From Symmachiella macrocystis (GTDB lineage: Bacteria > Planctomycetota > Planctomycetia > Planctomycetales > Planctomycetaceae), in contig NZ_SJPP01000001.1 of NCBI RefSeq assembly GCF_007860075.1, positions 3,755,490 to 3,819,489 on the forward strand: a DNA stretch of 64,000 nt. The letters are read 5' to 3'. Both the position numbers and the translations under genes were made by a program. Below the pieces are notes generated by a model, which had not been told where the DNA came from, ran no database searches, and saw nothing but the letters and a program-made list of their open reading frames with translations. Positions 27,226 through 37,337 of the stretch are shown one piece after another (the stretch's first letter is position 1; every line of letters starts with the position of its first letter).

Positions 27226-30200
27226 CTACTCAATCGTCCGTCGGTATTTCACAAATTTCCGGAAATCGAACCGACCACGCGATCCTGAAGTCCCTGGTGA
27301 ATACGCGTCATTTCCCAGCGGATCGGAAACGTCAACTACAAAAAATCCGCGATGTCCGGTTGAAGTCGTCGTTCCGCTAATTTGAGGCTGCCCAGGAGTC
27401 GGTTCAACCACCTCGAAAAAACCGACTTCTACAAACACGATATAGACGTGACTGCGTGTCGTGGCATGATTGGCAACCTTGGAGAGCAAGCGGTGTCGCA
27501 TGTAATAATCCGTAGAGGGGCTGGCGCTGCCGTCGTGCTGAGCTCTGGAGCCCACTTCGAACAAACGTCGCCCGGTTTGGTCAACACCGAAGTCATCACC
27601 GGGCAGTGACCGCAACAATGTGTCATTGATTGCCAGGCCGTCCCCAGCACCTAATTGTGCAAAATCACGGAACGGCCGCGATCCGGCCAGCCCCGGCAGA
27701 TATTCACCTGTAACCGGGTCACGCCCATTAGGGGCAACAGGCGTACCATCGGGCAACAGCACGGCGTCACGAGCGGCCAGGAACTCTCTCCACCAATCGC
27801 GTTGTCCGGGAATAACCGTGCTCGTACTATCTGTCGGATCCAGAGAGAGCAAATCGAGGCCATGCACACGCGGGCCGTCGATCATGGCGCCCAGTGGTCC
27901 CATGTGCCGAATCGTGTTCAGGTTGATTTTTCCCGGCACACGCCCCGGATCGCCGAGCAACTCGTGCATCCGCGTGGGAACTTCAACAAACTCAAACAAC
28001 CGGTACCAACGATTGTCGCCGACAACCGGCGCGTTGCTGGGGTTGTTGTCCAATTCGGGGAAGAGGAATTTTTCTTGTGCGATACGCCGCCGCGTACCGG
28101 CTGGGTCGCCCAATCCTGTGGGGTTGAAGCCCAAACGCAGTGGCAAGGTCATCGGCTGCGCAAGTTTTTGAATCACTTGGTCCGGACCGTACAACGGCAC
28201 CGACAGCAATTCCATGGCCGATGAATAATAGCGATCAAAATGCGGCTGCCACATTTGGAAGTTCGCGGGGGAGACCGAATTCATGGCGAGTCCGACCGAG
28301 TTGTAGCGGTTGTTCGGCGACGGCGCTGCGGTTGTGTTGGTGGGGAGCGGATTATCCTGAGCGAATGGCTCGACCCGTTCGCTGCTCTTCAACGTTTCCA
28401 ATCGACCGGGGATCTGCGGAGCGGTGTCGCCTTGTTCCAGTCCGAATAGCTTGAACTCAACGACGATGCGGTCCACTTCGATCCATTTGTTTCGGGAATC
28501 GTCCGGATTGGGATTCGGACCGGTGTCCTGCAAACCGGTGGAGGGATCCAAATTTTGGCGACGTTCTAAAACCAGCTCAAACTGGCTGATGTTTAGCGTG
28601 CCCAGAGAGGTCATCTGTGGGTTGAGAAAATCGCCGCGGAAATTCGGATCGGGTGTCGCCGGGTTCGGCGCCTCCCAAGCCAAGCTAAACCGGCCGTCGT
28701 CGTGGGAGCTGTGTGAAGTATCGAGATTGGAGAGCGGTCCGGGAAACATCGCTGGGTCGGCGACTGCAGTGGCATTGCCAATCCCAGTATCCGCGACGTT
28801 CGGACAGATCAAATCGTAATCACCATCTTGATCGAAATCGACGCGAAAATCGGCCGGGTGCTGATCGAGTTGGTTGGGGATGGGGAACGGGTTATCGCCG
28901 TCATTGATGGCGATCGTATACTGCCCACCCGCCGAAACGGTTCCCGCGCCGGACCCAAAAATCATGGCGTTTTCATTCGTCGCCCCTACATCGATCACAC
29001 CGTTGTCGAGACTGCCTTCATCATTTCGGCGAATCCGCCAAGTCCCGTCATTCAAGTCGACCTGATGCGGGCTGGCATTTCGCAGTTCGATGTGCAGGGA
29101 ATAGTGATCCTTGTTCAACTCGTCATGCAGCGTGGCGGTATGGTTGGACAGAATCTGTGGCTGCCGGATGCCCAAAACCTCGCTGAACGTCAATTGCTGG
29201 GCTTCGACGCCATAGACCTGCAGGCCGGCCCCTGGGCTCCAGCCATCGGAAAGATCGCCGTCGTATTCAAATCTTGTGATGACGTTATCCGCATCCATGC
29301 TGTCCACGTAGTTCACAGCAAACTGCGCCATCTCTTCTAACTGCTCGGCAGAATACTGAGGTGGACCGGCAGTGACATCGAAATCGGTTCCGCCGCCCAA
29401 CGTGTACAGCAAAACATAAATATCCCGAGCAAGACGCTGCCGGTCGTAACGTGCCCACCATTCTTGGGCCACTCCGTCTGCTGGGTAGGTACCAAAGGGA
29501 TACGGCAGCGCTGCATTGTAGTCGCCGCTGGAGATATTACTTTGTGTCATCGGTGCCAGGTTCTGATGCACCATTGGTTGAATCTGCGCGCCACCCGCGG
29601 TGGGGTTGGTCGGATGCGGCGTCAAATCTCGATAGATCGGTGTGCCATCGGTATCGAACCCAACCAAGATCTGGTTCAAGCTCAACCGGCCTTGCCGCCA
29701 ATCGTCGCGGGAGCTGGGATCGGTGTTTGCTGGGTCCGGGATCTCAATCGTCAGCAGCCGCCGCACCTCGGGACGAAAAGGATCCAACGGGCTAGCGGTG
29801 CCCTCTTCATGGCGCGATGGGGGGACTGGCGTCCCGAAAGGATCTCCGAATTGCGGTGGAAACCTGTTGAAGTCGACGGTCACATCGTCGTTGAATTCCC
29901 AAGGCCGAGCCACTGCCGGTGCTGCCGTCGGGTCGCCGATTGCCCGGCCGAAACGTCGCATATCCCAGCTTGACGTGGTAAATTGCTTACGCAAGTCGGC
30001 ATTGACTGTTGCCCCTAATGTGATTGGCAGCAGTTCTTTCAATCGTGAATTCACCAAATTGGCATCTGGGTCGTTGTCGCTCTTATGCAACCCCGCCATC
30101 TCCTCCACCGAAAATGCGGCGTCGCGACTGGCCAGTCCTAGGATGTCTTCATTTCCCGGCAACACAAACATCTCGTCCGCTTCGTCCCGTTGGAAGGTGG

Positions 30201-31995
30201 CGGGTGCCATGTTGGGCGCCGTCCAGATTGCTAAGTTTGCAAAAATGTCTTCGTAGCTAATTGCAGCGGGGTTAATCGCGTAGTCGTTGTACTGCAGCCA
30301 GCGGAACGGGTCGGCAATACCTGTGGGGCGAACCGGCTGTGTGCCGAAACCGCTGGAGATGTCGATCGTCAGCCCCCCGCCGGAGATGTCCAGCGGCTGC
30401 GCCAGCGTGAACGGATTGTACGGATCGTTGGATGCGACTTGATTCTCGTCGCCGTCATCATCGGCCCCGGGGGTCCCCGGCTGCGGGTACAAATTAGGGT
30501 TGGGATTCGGTGGAACATTCAGCAGCACGCCGTTGCTCGGGTCGTTTAACAAATCGATGTCGCCGTAACGTCCCGCCAACGCCGAATCAAAAACATACGT
30601 GCCAGGGGTCGGCTCGGTATATGTCGCGCTACCGTGCAGTAACTTAAAGGTCTCCATGTTGGCCAACGCTTCGCGGTCAATGGCCGCCGGGTTGATGCCG
30701 AACATCGCCCGGTCCGAATTCCACGCCGGGTTGGTGTCCGCAACGGTCAGGGGGTCCGCTGAGAACGCATAGTGCAGGCTCAATTCCGAAGGGGACAATC
30801 CTTGGTTGGACTGATTGAAGCGAACACCTGTCGTCGGATCGAAATCCCCCGACATAATAAATCGCGTCCCCGTCGTGTTACCCGCCACATTCACGTTCAA
30901 CAAACCATCCGCATCCAGTACCGTCACGGCGAACATCGTTTTGAAGAGCTTGCCGTCGCACTCTTGTAATGGAAATCCTAAATCCATCCAGACCGCTTCT
31001 TTGACCCCATCGCCATCCGGATCCGCGTCATATTCAATTGTTCCGGCGCCGGTCCAGACTCCTTCGTTCAGATTAAAAATATTTGTAGCATTGTTTGTAA
31101 ACTGAAACGGTTCGACAATGACCCCATCCGGTTTGGTGAATTGAGATGTCAGATACCGCGAGTACGGGGTCCCTGCACTATCCATCGATTGATGATTCAC
31201 ATGCGGGCGAAATACGCGACGGCTGAAGTCGATGGTGTTCGCTGTGTCCCAGTCCGTGATCGGTGCTCCGCCGTCGCGCAGATACTGCGGGTTATGAAAC
31301 GAAGGTTTCAACACTTGTGTGCCATCAGGTGTGGTACCCAGGTAGGCCAAAAACGGTGCGTTGATGTCCGGTGACGTATAACCGGCATCCAATGTCGGCG
31401 GCGGGTTCGACAAACTCGATACGTCGAAGGGGGTTCCCCCATTGGTTACGGCCGAATAATTTGTCTCCAGCAACGACTGATCCGCATCGGCTACGCCGTC
31501 GCGGTCCTGATCGACGGCGGGGTTGCCATTGATGTCGGTGATCAGATGGATCCCTTCGCCGTTGTACGCGTGCAAGTCGTTGCCCAGCACATGCCCCAAT
31601 ATCGAGTGCCGTGTCACTTTGAACCGGTTGCGATTGTCGAACACATACAGAGCGCTCTCGCTTTCCGTATCGAGATTGCCGACTGAGATGTCGAAATCGC
31701 CGTCGTCGTCGAAATTCGCGCCGACAATCAATTGCCGCAAGGCCCAGTCCCACAACACGTCAGGATCGACGCCGCAACGGTTGTCAACCTTGGCCGCATC
31801 GGAGTAGTGCTGCGCGGCGTTTTGTTCGGTGTTGGCGAATAGGAAAAAGAAGATTCCCAAGACCCACAACAGGGCCATCAGCCACAGCACGGCAATCAAC
31901 ACCGATCCGCCACGGTCGGCAGCGATTTGCGGCATACGTCGGCCGCTCAAAATGCCCCGGCGGCCGGTTGGGTTGTTCGCGAGTTTGGATCGCAT
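27226..31995 (-). CDS. giant GspK-like minor pseudopilin
   Basis: A 1589-residue protein, about five times the usual GspK length (near 330). Its N-terminus has the GspK form: RGGSVLIAVLWLMALLWVLG (residues 29-48), a hydrophobic segment with no Phe-Thr-Leu box. KLFKTMFAVTVLDADGLLNV also resembles GspK cores. The rest is exported and Asn/Asp/Pro-rich, with repeated calcium-loop-like stretches (DQDRDGVADADQS, DADPDGDGVKEAVW, DFDQDGDYDL). GspK normally caps the pseudopilus with GspI and GspJ, and it is the last gene of the secretion block. M21 (MPQIAADRGG) is an alternative start. Confidence 0.75.
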   Translation of the reverse strand: MRSKLANNPTGRRGILSGRRMPQIAADRGGSVLIAVLWLMALLWVLGIFFFLFANTEQNAAQHYSDAAKVDNRCGVDPDVLWDWALRQLIVGANFDDDGDFDISVGNLDTESESALYVFDNRNRFKVTRHSILGHVLGNDLHAYNGEGIHLITDINGNPAVDQDRDGVADADQSLLETNYSAVTNGGTPFDVSSLSNPPPTLDAGYTSPDINAPFLAYLGTTPDGTQVLKPSFHNPQYLRDGGAPITDWDTANTIDFSRRVFRPHVNHQSMDSAGTPYSRYLTSQFTKPDGVIVEPFQFTNNATNIFNLNEGVWTGAGTIEYDADPDGDGVKEAVWMDLGFPLQECDGKLFKTMFAVTVLDADGLLNVNVAGNTTGTRFIMSGDFDPTTGVRFNQSNQGLSPSELSLHYAFSADPLTVADTNPAWNSDRAMFGINPAAIDREALANMETFKLLHGSATYTEPTPGTYVFDSALAGRYGDIDLLNDPSNGVLLNVPPNPNPNLYPQPGTPGADDDGDENQVASNDPYNPFTLAQPLDISGGGLTIDISSGFGTQPVRPTGIADPFRWLQYNDYAINPAAISYEDIFANLAIWTAPNMAPATFQRDEADEMFVLPGNEDILGLASRDAAFSVEEMAGLHKSDNDPDANLVNSRLKELLPITLGATVNADLRKQFTTSSWDMRRFGRAIGDPTAAPAVARPWEFNDDVTVDFNRFPPQFGDPFGTPVPPSRHEEGTASPLDPFRPEVRRLLTIEIPDPANTDPSSRDDWRQGRLSLNQILVGFDTDGTPIYRDLTPHPTNPTAGGAQIQPMVHQNLAPMTQSNISSGDYNAALPYPFGTYPADGVAQEWWARYDRQRLARDIYVLLYTLGGGTDFDVTAGPPQYSAEQLEEMAQFAVNYVDSMDADNVITRFEYDGDLSDGWSPGAGLQVYGVEAQQLTFSEVLGIRQPQILSNHTATLHDELNKDHYSLHIELRNASPHQVDLNDGTWRIRRNDEGSLDNGVIDVGATNENAMIFGSGAGTVSAGGQYTIAINDGDNPFPIPNQLDQHPADFRVDFDQDGDYDLICPNVADTGIGNATAVADPAMFPGPLSNLDTSHSSHDDGRFSLAWEAPNPATPDPNFRGDFLNPQMTSLGTLNISQFELVLERRQNLDPSTGLQDTGPNPNPDDSRNKWIEVDRIVVEFKLFGLEQGDTAPQIPGRLETLKSSERVEPFAQDNPLPTNTTAAPSPNNRYNSVGLAMNSVSPANFQMWQPHFDRYYSSAMELLSVPLYGPDQVIQKLAQPMTLPLRLGFNPTGLGDPAGTRRRIAQEKFLFPELDNNPSNAPVVGDNRWYRLFEFVEVPTRMHELLGDPGRVPGKINLNTIRHMGPLGAMIDGPRVHGLDLLSLDPTDSTSTVIPGQRDWWREFLAARDAVLLPDGTPVAPNGRDPVTGEYLPGLAGSRPFRDFAQLGAGDGLAINDTLLRSLPGDDFGVDQTGRRLFEVGSRAQHDGSASPSTDYYMRHRLLSKVANHATTRSHVYIVFVEVGFFEVVEPTPGQPQISGTTTSTGHRGFFVVDVSDPLGNDAYSPGTSGSRGRFDFRKFVKYRRTIE

Positions 31996-32126
31996 CGAAT
32001 CACTCCTGCGTTTGCTGTAACGTCCGCAGACCTGAATTGGCCCGGCTTGATTGACTGCTGTACTTCTTATTACGCGTTTTGCCGCGTCGGTTTGCCCTGG
32101 ACTGCAATTATTTTGTTCGTGCGGTG

Positions 32127-33758
32127 TTAATTACTGTCGCGATCGGCGAACGAATGCACGATCGTCAAGTCCCGCATCTGATTGCTGGTCGTGTCGAGAT
32201 AACGAATCGTGATTTTGATCGCGCGGAGAGCGACGTCATCTGTACCGATCCACCCCAGTTCCCCGGCATCGTCATCGACGCCATCTGAGTTGTCATCGAA
32301 ATTAACTACACCGGGTGCTAAATCTGGCCCCGCTGTCATAACGGCATAAGGGGATCCTAGATCTCCGATGAGTGTCGCATCCCGGTGCCAAGTGTCGTAG
32401 CGGTTGCCGTAATCATCGGTGCCCGGCCAACCCCGCTCGCCATCGTCGTCCACTCCATTGATGCCGTCGTCGTCCGTCCCGGCTTCACCGGGGGCGCCGT
32501 CGGCTCCCACGTTTCGATTATTCGCCCGGTTGAAATCTCCACCCGGTATCGAATGGCCGAGATTGACGAAGTCTCCCACGGCGGGGTCATAGACCTGCAC
32601 ATCAAACGAGTGCACATTGCTCAGCACAATGTCCTCCGACCGCCGTGTGCCGTTAGCAAGGTCCCACGGCGCCGTTCCCGCCACTGTTGCGGTCCCGTCG
32701 GTCACGATCCCGCGAGCGGCATCGTAGTTCAGTGCGGTCAGACGATCCATGTGCGGATTTCCCGCAGCGACATCCTGCCCGGGATAGAGAAAGTTCGGAT
32801 TCGAAGTCTCTTCGTGGGTGAAGCGACCAATGAAATTCGTTTCGGCGACATCCGTGAATTCCCGGGGCATCCCCGATTCGGCAACTTGGAAGTCGCCCCA
32901 AAAACCAAACCGGTACTTGGGCATGCCCAATGAAATAGCGGCGCCCGTTTGGTTATTCAATGCGTTTTGATCCAGCATCACCATGGCGGGTGTGACTGCG
33001 TCATTGTCGAAAAATGCCGAATAATCGAAGTCGTTCCAGAAGGTGTTCGTCCCGCCATAGTTCACGCTGTTCAAATCCGGGTGGTCCGGCGATGAGGAAG
33101 GAGCGAACTGTTGACGAACCAATAACATTCGCCGGTACAGGTTTCCATGCCGCAGGAAGTACACCACCTCCGCAAATTGGGAGGCGCCGCGACTGTTTTC
33201 GTTTTCGAGGGCAATCTCTAACGTACCGGCCCCCCCGTTCCAGGTCAGGTTCCCGTCGTCCGCTTCCGGCTGATTGAGTTCTGTGGCAGCATCGCCATTG
33301 GGAATGAACAGCGCCCTGCCGACAAATGGGGGAATATCAGTATCGGCCCAAATCTGGGAACCGTGCGCCTGCATCGTGAATTGCAGTACGTCGTCGGTAT
33401 CGTTATTGGGATCATTTTCTGCCAGGTAAAAGTATCCCTCTTGCAAACCATCTACCGGTTCCCAGGCAATGCCAGACATGTTGTCATCGAGAATGGGGAC
33501 GATTCCGTCAGTACCCACCAACGCGCGATAAGTCATTCGTGACAAGTCGCTGGCGAGTGTTGTTTGTAACCGTCGAGCGCGTTGGTCGTTTTCAGCAATC
33601 CCACGTTGGGTGCTGAGAGCACCGGTCGCCGTGGCAAAGATTTGCGCGAACAGCGTCATCAACAACAAGACCAACGCCACCGCCACAAGCAATTCGACGA
33701 GCGTAAAACCACGTCGCGGTTGCGTGACGGCTCGGGGTGTGCGGGAGATCGGATTCAT
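32127..33758 (-). CDS. GspJ-like minor pseudopilin, enlarged
   Basis: A 543-residue protein (GspJ is usually about 200). The prepilin signal RRGFTLVELLVAVALVLLLM is followed by FAQIFATATGALSTQRGIAENDQRAR, as in GspJ. Two Asp-rich inserts occur at residues 429-449 and 488-508 with the form DD-x3-GVDDDGERGWPGTDD or DDNSD...GELGW-x-GTDD, just before a terminal beta strand (RAIKITIRYL). The frame is open to 33824, but the ATG at 33758 gives a compact leader. With GspI and GspK it would form the pseudopilus tip in the periplasm. Confidence 0.78.
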   Translation of the reverse strand: MNPISRTPRAVTQPRRGFTLVELLVAVALVLLLMTLFAQIFATATGALSTQRGIAENDQRARRLQTTLASDLSRMTYRALVGTDGIVPILDDNMSGIAWEPVDGLQEGYFYLAENDPNNDTDDVLQFTMQAHGSQIWADTDIPPFVGRALFIPNGDAATELNQPEADDGNLTWNGGAGTLEIALENENSRGASQFAEVVYFLRHGNLYRRMLLVRQQFAPSSSPDHPDLNSVNYGGTNTFWNDFDYSAFFDNDAVTPAMVMLDQNALNNQTGAAISLGMPKYRFGFWGDFQVAESGMPREFTDVAETNFIGRFTHEETSNPNFLYPGQDVAAGNPHMDRLTALNYDAARGIVTDGTATVAGTAPWDLANGTRRSEDIVLSNVHSFDVQVYDPAVGDFVNLGHSIPGGDFNRANNRNVGADGAPGEAGTDDDGINGVDDDGERGWPGTDDYGNRYDTWHRDATLIGDLGSPYAVMTAGPDLAPGVVNFDDNSDGVDDDAGELGWIGTDDVALRAIKITIRYLDTTSNQMRDLTIVHSFADRDSN

Positions 33759-33845
33759 GATTTGTTTGACTTTATAAGTGTTCAAAATGCAACTCGCGAG
33801 AGAGGCACGTTTCGGCCATTCCATCTAGGGAGAGGCCACGCGGTA

Positions 33846-35207
33846 TCAAAACTCGGCCGATTTACGAGCAATCGGATAGACATCCACGATACCGGGCAAA
33901 AAGACGCCCAATCCCTGTTCCGCCGCGTCCTCGCTGAACACGCTGTTCGTTTCAGCTCCGCGGTCCAGGTCGAGTCGTGCGCTGGTGTCGCCGGTGCTGG
34001 TGATCTTCAAAATGCGATACCACCGTGCCCCTTCGGGATCAAATATAAACTTCCCTTCCTTGAGGAATGGTTCAGGATTCGTGCCCCAATCCAGCGAAAC
34101 AGTAGCGACTCCCCGTTGGAAACCCGGTGCCAGCAATGGATAAGCGCTTTCCGCCAATGCATCGGCCCCAGTCGGGGGATCGGACATCGGGTCGCCGTTT
34201 TCTGGTGTGCGGTTGAAAAAGACGACCACTTCAATTAGCGCGTTTTCGCTTAATAGGTCATCCGACCCGGGCCAGCCTAATTCCCCGACGTCATCAATCA
34301 CGGTGTCACTATTATCATCTACACCCGCGACGCCCGGTTGTTTATCCGGGCCAGGATGGTCTGAAGGGGTGCCGCGCCGCACTGTCAGTAACCATGAGTA
34401 ATGCCGTTCCTGCGCCTGCAACCAAGCGGTTGCGGGGGTGAAACCGTTTGGCAACGGGTCGTTCCAGGTCAGGACACTGTTGGCGATATTCGTAATGCCG
34501 GTTAACACCCGCGTGTGGCTTCGATCGCCCGTCGCATCGAAAAAGATGGCGCGGTACACCGGGACACCCAGAACCGTCCCATCGTAGTCCGCCGTCAGAC
34601 CGATCGCCGCAGCAGCGCCGGGAAATTCGATCGACGGAGTCGCCGGGAGATAATTGGCGGGAATGGAACTGGTTTCATCCAGCAGCGTGTCCCAACTATC
34701 AGGCTGCGTTACAAAATTGACTGCTCTCGAAGGGTTGGGTGGAGGGCCCAAGTCGGGAATGATTGTGCCCGTGGCGATTGAGCCGGGAAAACGCTCTAAA
34801 ACTCCCGGATCTCCTGACGCACCGGGAACCCCACCAAAGGGGACAGGTGATGCGCCCGTGGCGGGCACTGCCGCTCCGGAGAGCGTGGTCAGCACATCGA
34901 ACCCGAACGGATCGACAATATAATTTGTGTTTGCGTGTTCAGCGACATCTGCGTCCCCATCGGGATTAAAAGCAAGAGCCGGAAACGCATCGATCATTTC
35001 TTCCGCGTTGTACCGTACCATCGTTGCCGAGGTCAGTTGTGTCGCTTCGATGGTTCGCAGGATTGAGAGCGGAAACAAGACCGCTACACTCACCAGGCCA
35101 ACGCCCACGACCAATAGGGACATCAAGACCTCGACCAACGTCACACCGCCACGAAGGGTGGAGGGCGAAGTTGCCGAGCGGATGGGTCGGTTCGTACGTC
35201 TATTCAT
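33846..35207 (-). CDS. GspI-like minor pseudopilin, enlarged
   Basis: A 453-residue protein (GspI is usually about 125). The leader is LRGGVTLVEVLMSLLVVGVG, cut at Gly-Val, followed by SVAVLFPLSILRTIEATQLT, the GspI-type pattern. Residues 297-317 hold the insert DDNSD-x-V-x-DD-x-GELGWPGSDD, also found in the downstream GspJ-like protein. The start overlaps the stop of the upstream GspH-like gene as ATGA (35204-35207), indicating translational coupling. Assignment to I rather than V/H is by leader and gene order. Confidence 0.78.
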   Translation of the reverse strand: MNRRTNRPIRSATSPSTLRGGVTLVEVLMSLLVVGVGLVSVAVLFPLSILRTIEATQLTSATMVRYNAEEMIDAFPALAFNPDGDADVAEHANTNYIVDPFGFDVLTTLSGAAVPATGASPVPFGGVPGASGDPGVLERFPGSIATGTIIPDLGPPPNPSRAVNFVTQPDSWDTLLDETSSIPANYLPATPSIEFPGAAAAIGLTADYDGTVLGVPVYRAIFFDATGDRSHTRVLTGITNIANSVLTWNDPLPNGFTPATAWLQAQERHYSWLLTVRRGTPSDHPGPDKQPGVAGVDDNSDTVIDDVGELGWPGSDDLLSENALIEVVVFFNRTPENGDPMSDPPTGADALAESAYPLLAPGFQRGVATVSLDWGTNPEPFLKEGKFIFDPEGARWYRILKITSTGDTSARLDLDRGAETNSVFSEDAAEQGLGVFLPGIVDVYPIARKSAEF

Positions 35208-36280
35208 CGTCCGGCCACCTCTCCAGATTCCGCAAAGTTGTAGTACGCCGGCGGATTCGTTTTATCCACCGGTGCTGCCGCGATATTGCCTGTATTGGTA
35301 TAAATCGAAGTGATGATATTCTCCCCTTCGGCCAATTCCGGCGCGCGATTGACCAAGGTATCTTCGATCTCGGCCAACATCAGATGAATCTTCCCCGCCG
35401 CTGCCAGCGGCCCAGTCACAACGCCCTGCGGGGAAAACATGATGTCGATCTGTCGTTGAATGATGAATTCGCTGGAAGCCGGCAAATCGGCGACCTTCAC
35501 CCAGCCCCCGGGAATGGGGTCGGTCGTGTCCGGAACGGTTTGTTGTTCTAACCAGGCAGCCGGAACTTGGCTGTAAGAAAGGTCGATCACATTCCCGTTG
35601 GGCATCTCTAACGGCTCTTGATTTGCCAGCGGACCGTTCCCCATTTCAAGTTTGTATTCGGACAAAACAGTGGATAAGCCCGGGCTTGATGCATGGGGAG
35701 TGATCCTGCCTGACGGAGCAGCCGTGGTGAACGTTTCAGATGAAATGAGTATGAGTTGGTCGGGGTTGGCATCGCCCGTACCAGTTTCCGTGGTATTGAC
35801 GATGTAGATTTGTTCGGTCCCCGCAACGGTGACTTTGATTCGTGTTATGTCAGGGAGCAGGCCACGGTTACGTAGCTCTTCCCAAGTGGGCTCGGCATTG
35901 ATGTGATTAATGTATCGTAAGACCCCTGTGCCGGTCGGAGCCTCTTCAAATTGAATCTGCCCTTCTTCGAAGTCATCCAACTGCTCGATGAAAACCATGC
36001 TGCTGATCGTCTGGCTGGCGGTTCCGGTTGAGTCGAGCGGATCGCGTACGAGCCGCACGCCGATTGGTTTTTTGGCGCGGGCGGCTTTGGCCATGGCGCC
36101 TTGCATGGCGGATTGCATTTGCCGGGCGGCGCCGCGGATGCGGTCGCTGTTGGCGGTGGCGTAGATCGCCGTCACCGTAACCGCCGCCAAGATGGCGATG
36201 ATCGCAATCACGATCAGCATTTCAACCAGCGTAAACCCGCCGCGGCGGTCGCCGTTGTTGGTCTGATATTTGTTACGCAT
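35204..36280 (-). CDS. GspH-like pseudopilin, enlarged
   Basis: A 358-residue protein (GspH is usually about 170). The leader RRGGFTLVEMLIVIAIIAIL is a standard prepilin signal; after it come AAVTVTAIYATANSDRIRGAARQM and a GspH/FimT-like extended strand region (KKPIGVRLVRDP). The remaining 250 residues are mostly beta with no known motif. It overlaps the GspI-like gene by four bases and follows the second GspG-like gene by 47 bases, all on one strand. Confidence 0.78.
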   Translation of the reverse strand: MRNKYQTNNGDRRGGFTLVEMLIVIAIIAILAAVTVTAIYATANSDRIRGAARQMQSAMQGAMAKAARAKKPIGVRLVRDPLDSTGTASQTISSMVFIEQLDDFEEGQIQFEEAPTGTGVLRYINHINAEPTWEELRNRGLLPDITRIKVTVAGTEQIYIVNTTETGTGDANPDQLILISSETFTTAAPSGRITPHASSPGLSTVLSEYKLEMGNGPLANQEPLEMPNGNVIDLSYSQVPAAWLEQQTVPDTTDPIPGGWVKVADLPASSEFIIQRQIDIMFSPQGVVTGPLAAAGKIHLMLAEIEDTLVNRAPELAEGENIITSIYTNTGNIAAAPVDKTNPPAYYNFAESGEVAGR

Positions 36281-36327
36281 AGTTTGATCTACCTTAGTCT
36301 CAAACAGCTTGTCGCCAACGCGACGGA

Positions 36328-37296
36328 TTAGTTGCCGGCGGCGGAGTTATTCAAATTGCTAATGTTGTCGTACAGGTTTTCAAAATTCGCGGGATCGATA
36401 GCGTTGCCGGGCGTCTGTTCATAATTTGCCAGGTTCCCAAAATTCGACGTATCGGTCGGTTCATACAAACCGAGAACTCCATCTTCGCCAACAGAGATCA
36501 CCAACGGCACGTTGTAGGTGCTCGGTGTCAAGTAGGCGCTTTCAAACTGGTCCGGATCATTCGAAGCGGCCATCGCATCGTACGGGTCGTTGGCGTCTTT
36601 GACCGCATTCGCCGCCGTCAGTGAAGGGATGATCACCTGGGCATTGGCCAGCTGAGCGGCGGTTATGGTCGCACCTGCACCATCTGGCCGAACCAGCCGT
36701 GTCGGCCAGCGATAAAACCGGAAGGGATTTCCCCAACCGTCGACGAATTCCAACAGTCCGTCGCCATCGATGTCAGAGGTGTCGGAGCTATTGAATTCAT
36801 CCGCTTGGACCTGCCCCACGCCGGAGATAACTTTGCGTCGACCCCTGCCGGGAATCGGCCCCTCGGTGAGAATGTAGTACAGCACCTCCGCACTTTCGGT
36901 GGCGGGGGTGAATGTGTTCGATCCGTATTTGCTCGTGATTTCGGTAACTAATTCCGGGAACAGAGTGTCAAACTCGGCCCAAGTCTGCGGAAAGGCTTCC
37001 AGCATGGCGATTTTGCGGGCGACGACTTTCTTCTCGTTGCTACGTTGGAAGCCATCGTTTTCCGCCAGGAGTTCATATTGCTCATAGTCCAATTCGGCGA
37101 GCGTCTGGATGCGGTCCTTGATGCGTCCGTTGATCTTGGTCAAGGTCGCCGACGTGGCAGCGGTCCGTGCATTGCCCATCACGGCGCCGATCACTCCGAT
37201 CGCCAGCGCAGCTAAGAGTGAAATAATCACCAGCACGACCAACAGCTCAATGAGCGTGAATCCGCGCCGTCGCTTATGAGGAATATCGCTTGTCAT
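36328..37296 (-). CDS. GspG-like pseudopilin, second copy
   Basis: A 322-residue protein (GspG is usually about 145). The prepilin leader is [20 protein letters not shown], followed by AALAIGVIGAVMGNARTAATS. A calcium-loop-like DIDGDGLLEFVDGWGNPFR lies about residues 170-190, which recalls the W-G-N-P region of GspG. With the gene upstream it makes a tandem pair of major-pseudopilin-like proteins; which one polymerises cannot be told by eye. The spacing to both neighbours is 41-47 bases, consistent with one operon. Confidence 0.8.
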   Translation of the reverse strand: MTSDIPHKRRRGFTLIELLVVLVIISLLAALAIGVIGAVMGNARTAATSATLTKINGRIKDRIQTLAELDYEQYELLAENDGFQRSNEKKVVARKIAMLEAFPQTWAEFDTLFPELVTEITSKYGSNTFTPATESAEVLYYILTEGPIPGRGRRKVISGVGQVQADEFNSSDTSDIDGDGLLEFVDGWGNPFRFYRWPTRLVRPDGAGATITAAQLANAQVIIPSLTAANAVKDANDPYDAMAASNDPDQFESAYLTPSTYNVPLVISVGEDGVLGLYEPTDTSNFGNLANYEQTPGNAIDPANFENLYDNISNLNNSAAGN

Positions 37297-37337
37297 GAGT
37301 CCCGATTGCTCCCAGGGTCTCGTTACGAAAAGTACAC

